64,000 bases of DNA from Cellulomonas alba (lineage in GTDB: Bacteria > Actinomycetota > Actinomycetes > Actinomycetales > Cellulomonadaceae), in NCBI RefSeq assembly GCF_030362835.1, contig NZ_JAUCGQ010000001.1:1591461-1655460 (forward strand), given 5' to 3'. Numbering within the stretch: position 1 is the first letter of the stretch; the number at the start of each line of letters is the position of its first letter. The notes below the pieces were generated by a model. That model was not told the DNA's origin, did not search any database, and worked only from the letters and a program-made list of their open reading frames with translations. The translations under genes and the position numbers were made by a program. Below are positions 61,376 to 64,000 of this stretch, piece by piece.

Positions 61376-62569
61376 TCAGCCGCAGGTCGCGGGCTTGCCG
61401 GCGGGGGCGGTCGCGGGCGGCGTCGCGTGCCCGGTCGACGTCGCGCCGCCGCTCCCGGCCGGTCGCGGCGTCGCGTGCAGAGGACGGTCGGCGCGGATCC
61501 TGGCCCAGAGCGGCTCGGCCGCCGCCGTCCAGAGCACCCGGCCGGCGTCGGCCCTGGCGGGAGCGTCCACGACCGGGACCATCTCGTGCTCGACGGCGGA
61601 CGGTCCGAGGTCGCGCAGGCTGTACGCGAGGCCCGCGAGCGTCCGAGGGTCGGCGAGCACCCGGCTCACCGAGAGCGAGCGCGCGACGGCGTCGAGCACG
61701 TGCAGCAGCTCGACGGGCTTGGCGAGCAGGTGCTCGGACCGCAGCTGCGCGCTCAGCGCGTCGATGAACTGCTGCTGCCGCGTGATCCGCGAGAGGTCGG
61801 AACCGAGCTCGAGGCCGTCACCCGTGCCGGTGCGTGCCCGCAGGAACTGGATCGCGGTGCGGCCGTCGAACCGGTGCCAGCCCTTGTCGAGCACCAGGTG
61901 GCCCGCTTTCGGCGACTCCATGTGCTCGGGGATGCAGATCTTGAGGCCGCCGAGCGCCCCCACCACGTCGGCCACGCCGTCCATCTTGACGACGATGCTC
62001 GCGTCGATCGGCACCTGCGTGTCCTGCTCGACCGTGCGGATGACGCAGGCCGCGGCGGACGCGAGGTTCTGGTCCGAGCCCGCACCGAGCGAGAACGCGT
62101 CGTTGAACTGGTGCCGCGCGAGCGCGGGGCTGCGCGTCCCGTCGTGCCGCTTGCACGACGGGATGTCGACGAGCGAGTCGCGCGGGATGGACACCACGTC
62201 GACGCGCGACCGGTCGGCCGCGACGTGCACGACCATCGTGGTGTCGTTGCGCATGCCGGCGACCGCGCCGGCGAGCTCGGCGTTCTCGCCGTCCCGGCTG
62301 TCCGTGCCGATGACGAGCAGGTTGACCGCGCGCCCACCGAAGCCGTCCGTCGGCGGGCCGTCGTGCGGGCCGCCCGTGCCGAGCGGCGTCGGCCGCGGAC
62401 CGTCGAGGAACTGGTCGGTGTCGGCGACGTCGACGGCCGACCTCAGGTGCTGCGCCACCGCTGCCGCGGCCGACGCGGTGAACACCACCACGGCGGTCGC
62501 CACGAGCGCGGTCGTGCGCAGCGCGCGGTGGCGTCGTGGCAGGTCGCGGGCGTGCCGCGCGCTCGTCAT
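61376..62569 (-). CDS. LytR-CpsA-Psr (LCP) family glycopolymer ligase
   Basis: The 397-residue protein has a cytoplasmic basic start, one signal-anchor (TTALVATAVVVFTASAAAAV), and the LCP domain: NLLVIGTDSRDG, NDTTMVVHVAADRSRVDVVS, IPRDSLVDIPSC, and GRTAIQFLRARTGTGDGLEL. The Arg and Asp residues that hold the polyprenyl pyrophosphate are kept. LCP enzymes attach teichoic acids or arabinogalactan-like polymers to peptidoglycan. TAGCGT six nt before ATG 62569 indicates a leaderless transcript. A Gly/Thr/Pro tail ends in Cys. Confidence 0.92.
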   Translation of the reverse strand: MTSARHARDLPRRHRALRTTALVATAVVVFTASAAAAVAQHLRSAVDVADTDQFLDGPRPTPLGTGGPHDGPPTDGFGGRAVNLLVIGTDSRDGENAELAGAVAGMRNDTTMVVHVAADRSRVDVVSIPRDSLVDIPSCKRHDGTRSPALARHQFNDAFSLGAGSDQNLASAAACVIRTVEQDTQVPIDASIVVKMDGVADVVGALGGLKICIPEHMESPKAGHLVLDKGWHRFDGRTAIQFLRARTGTGDGLELGSDLSRITRQQQFIDALSAQLRSEHLLAKPVELLHVLDAVARSLSVSRVLADPRTLAGLAYSLRDLGPSAVEHEMVPVVDAPARADAGRVLWTAAAEPLWARIRADRPLHATPRPAGSGGATSTGHATPPATAPAGKPATCG

Positions 62570-62653
62570 GCCGCGACGCTAGGCACGACCGGGCCGCCGG
62601 CGGGCGCGTTCGTGGGGAGTCCGTCGGCAGAGTTCCCGGACGACTCGTGAAGG

Positions 62654-63904
62654 TCAGGCCGCCGACCGCGGGCGGGCTCGCGCGAGGGCGCCACCGACCA
62701 GCACCGACAGCACCACGACCCCTGCGCCGAGCCGAGACCACCCGTGGACCGTCGCAAGGATGCCCGCGCTCAGCGAGCCGACCACCTGGCAGACCGTCGC
62801 GGCGAGCTCGACGAACGGCTGGACGCGCCCGCGCTCGGCCGGCGCGTACGAGCCGACCACCATCGCGCTGCCGCCGCTGCTCGCGAGGTTCCAGCCGACG
62901 CCGACCGCCGTCATCGCCAGCAGGAACGCCCACGTCGGGCTGCCCATGGTCGCGGCCCACCCCGCGACGACGAGAACACCCGCGCCGAGCAGCGCCACGC
63001 GGCGCTCGCCGATCCGGCCGATCCAGCGCGCCACCAGCAGGCCGGGCGCGAACATGCCGACCATGTGCAGCTGCACGGAGAACGCGGCGGCGCCCTCGCT
63101 GTGCCCCATCGCCATGCCCGCGACCGGGCCGGCCGTCATCATCGCGGTCATCGAGACGCCCGCGAGCACCCGCGCCGCGGTGCCGAGGAGCAGCGACTGC
63201 TGGCGCCACAGGACCCGCCCGGGGCGGCCCGCGCGCGCCGCCGTACGGCTCGGGACCGCGAGGCCGTCGAGGGCGCGCGGCAGCCGCGCGTTCCAGGCCG
63301 TCGCGGCGACGCCGAACGCCGCCACCATGAGGTAGGACGCGACGTACGGCGTGCCGGTGACGCCCTTGACCGCCGTCGCCAGGAACGGGCCGAGCAGCGC
63401 CGCGACGAGGCCGCCCGCGAGCAGCGTCGTCACGGCACGCGCGCGCGTCGCAGGGTTCGCCTCCGCGGCGGCGTAGCCGTAGTACGCGGCGCCCGCGCCG
63501 TAGACGCCGACGAGCGCGGTGCCGACGCAGAAGAGCCAGAACGCGTGCCACTGGACGCCCGCGGCCGACAGCAGGCCCGCCGCGACCGCGGCGAGCGGCG
63601 CGAGCACGAACGTCCGGCGGTAGCCGACGCGGCCGATCAGCCGCGACACGCCAAAGGTCGTCGCCATCGTCGCGACCGGGATGAGGCTGAACGGGAGGGT
63701 CGCGAGCTCGCGCGTCGGTGCGAGGTGCACACCGACGATGCCGGTGAGCGTGAGGTCGACCGACGAGCCGAGGACCAGGAACGTCTGCGCGGGCAGGAGC
63801 GCGCGGACGAGGCGTGGTCCGTCGAGCGCCGGTCCTGCCGTCGAGCCGGGTTCGGCGGTCGCCGAGATGGCGGCGTCGTCGGCGGGAGTGGTGTTCGTCG
63901 TCAC
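62654..63904 (-). CDS. MFS transporter
   Basis: The 416-residue protein has twelve predicted membrane spans in two halves and the MFS loop 2-3 motif GVSRLIGRVGYRRTFVL (G-x3-D-R-x-G-R-R form, with the Asp replaced). The second half repeats it (RWIGRIGERRVALLGAG). It is probably a drug or small-solute exporter; the cargo is unknown. GTG 63904 (VTTNTTPAD) is preferred over 63913 because GGGTGGG lies at proper spacing. It is divergent from a gene beginning at 63976. Confidence 0.9.
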   Translation of the reverse strand: MTTNTTPADDAAISATAEPGSTAGPALDGPRLVRALLPAQTFLVLGSSVDLTLTGIVGVHLAPTRELATLPFSLIPVATMATTFGVSRLIGRVGYRRTFVLAPLAAVAAGLLSAAGVQWHAFWLFCVGTALVGVYGAGAAYYGYAAAEANPATRARAVTTLLAGGLVAALLGPFLATAVKGVTGTPYVASYLMVAAFGVAATAWNARLPRALDGLAVPSRTAARAGRPGRVLWRQQSLLLGTAARVLAGVSMTAMMTAGPVAGMAMGHSEGAAAFSVQLHMVGMFAPGLLVARWIGRIGERRVALLGAGVLVVAGWAATMGSPTWAFLLAMTAVGVGWNLASSGGSAMVVGSYAPAERGRVQPFVELAATVCQVVGSLSAGILATVHGWSRLGAGVVVLSVLVGGALARARPRSAA

Positions 63905-63975
63905 GCGACCCACCCTGTCGGTGCAGGTCAGCGCCAGCGAGTGGCTGGAATGCCAAGGTGCGATAGATTCCCGCC

Positions 63976-64000
63976 ATGCGCCTCCTGCCCCCCGCAGCAG
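63976..64000 (+). CDS. Start of a rightward gene cut by the window edge
   Basis: ATG 63976 opens MRLLPPAA before the sequence ends. TAGATT at 63964-63969, six nt before the ATG, matches the leaderless -10 spacing used by many genes here. The divergent MFS gene would suit a regulator of that transporter, but eight codons do not allow identification. Confidence 0.4.

Overview
The window is a very GC-rich (roughly 73-75 % by eye) actinobacterial chromosome segment. Gene content fits a Cellulomonas-like member of the Micrococcales: a class Ib ribonucleotide reductase operon (nrdHIEF), several split-barrel proteins of the F420/flavin type, LacI and ROK regulators beside glycoside hydrolases, a DUF222-HNH gene, and many GTG starts and leaderless promoters. 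The genus is inference from remembered family resemblance; no search was run. Gene density is high and no prophage, CRISPR array or rRNA was seen.

Layout. 0-8.5 kb: the end of a LacI regulator, a small gene behind a triple operator, a tyrosine phosphatase-like protein, an L,D-transpeptidase lipoprotein, a GH31 glucosidase, a uracil/xanthine permease, a PPOX protein and a tandem-repeat protein. 8.5-12 kb: a complete 1388-bp insertion sequence with 35-bp inverted repeats and an 8-bp target duplication, inserted 16 bp upstream of a DUF222-HNH gene, which is followed by 36-bp tandem repeats. 12-21.5 kb: a mannoside-use locus (binding protein, two permeases, GH2 beta-mannosidase, AGE-family epimerase/isomerase) with a divergent ROK regulator and a LacI-type sensor lacking a DNA-binding domain. 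21.5-31.3 kb: metabolic and housekeeping genes, including an aldo/keto reductase, a trehalose-synthase-like GH13, an SDR, YchJ, a frameshifted PAP2 protein, a FetB-like permease, tRNA-Ser(CGA), a sirtuin, tadA and upp.

31.8-37 kb holds the most unusual gene: a 1390-residue protein joining an ECF sigma factor, an HX3CX2C anti-sigma-type zinc motif, membrane and Gly/Ala-rich segments, and a large DUF11-like extracellular part with a surface-protein module. It is divergent from a degenerate GGDEF-like protein. 37-49.2 kb: accessory metabolism, including an APH-like kinase, DUF1540, an acetyltransferase, a VOC-AHSA1 fusion, galE, a 2-hydroxyacid dehydrogenase, PPOX proteins, PspC, a UDG-like protein and an overlapping amidohydrolase-S41 pair. 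49.2-53.6 kb: nrdHIEF behind a pair of NrdR-like boxes and, further upstream, a helically phased array of DnaA-box-like sequences. 53.7-64 kb: a SARP/AfsR-type ATPase regulator, an ECF42-type sigma factor and its usual DGPF partner family, a drug-type ABC exporter, an LCP ligase, an MFS transporter, and the first codons of a rightward gene at the edge.

The mannoside genes form one leftward transcription unit (binding protein first, beta-mannosidase and isomerase last) with start-stop overlaps and a strong hairpin after the binding-protein gene. The nrd genes form a second leftward unit. Many other genes look monocistronic, with a TANNNT -10 element about 6 nt before the start codon.
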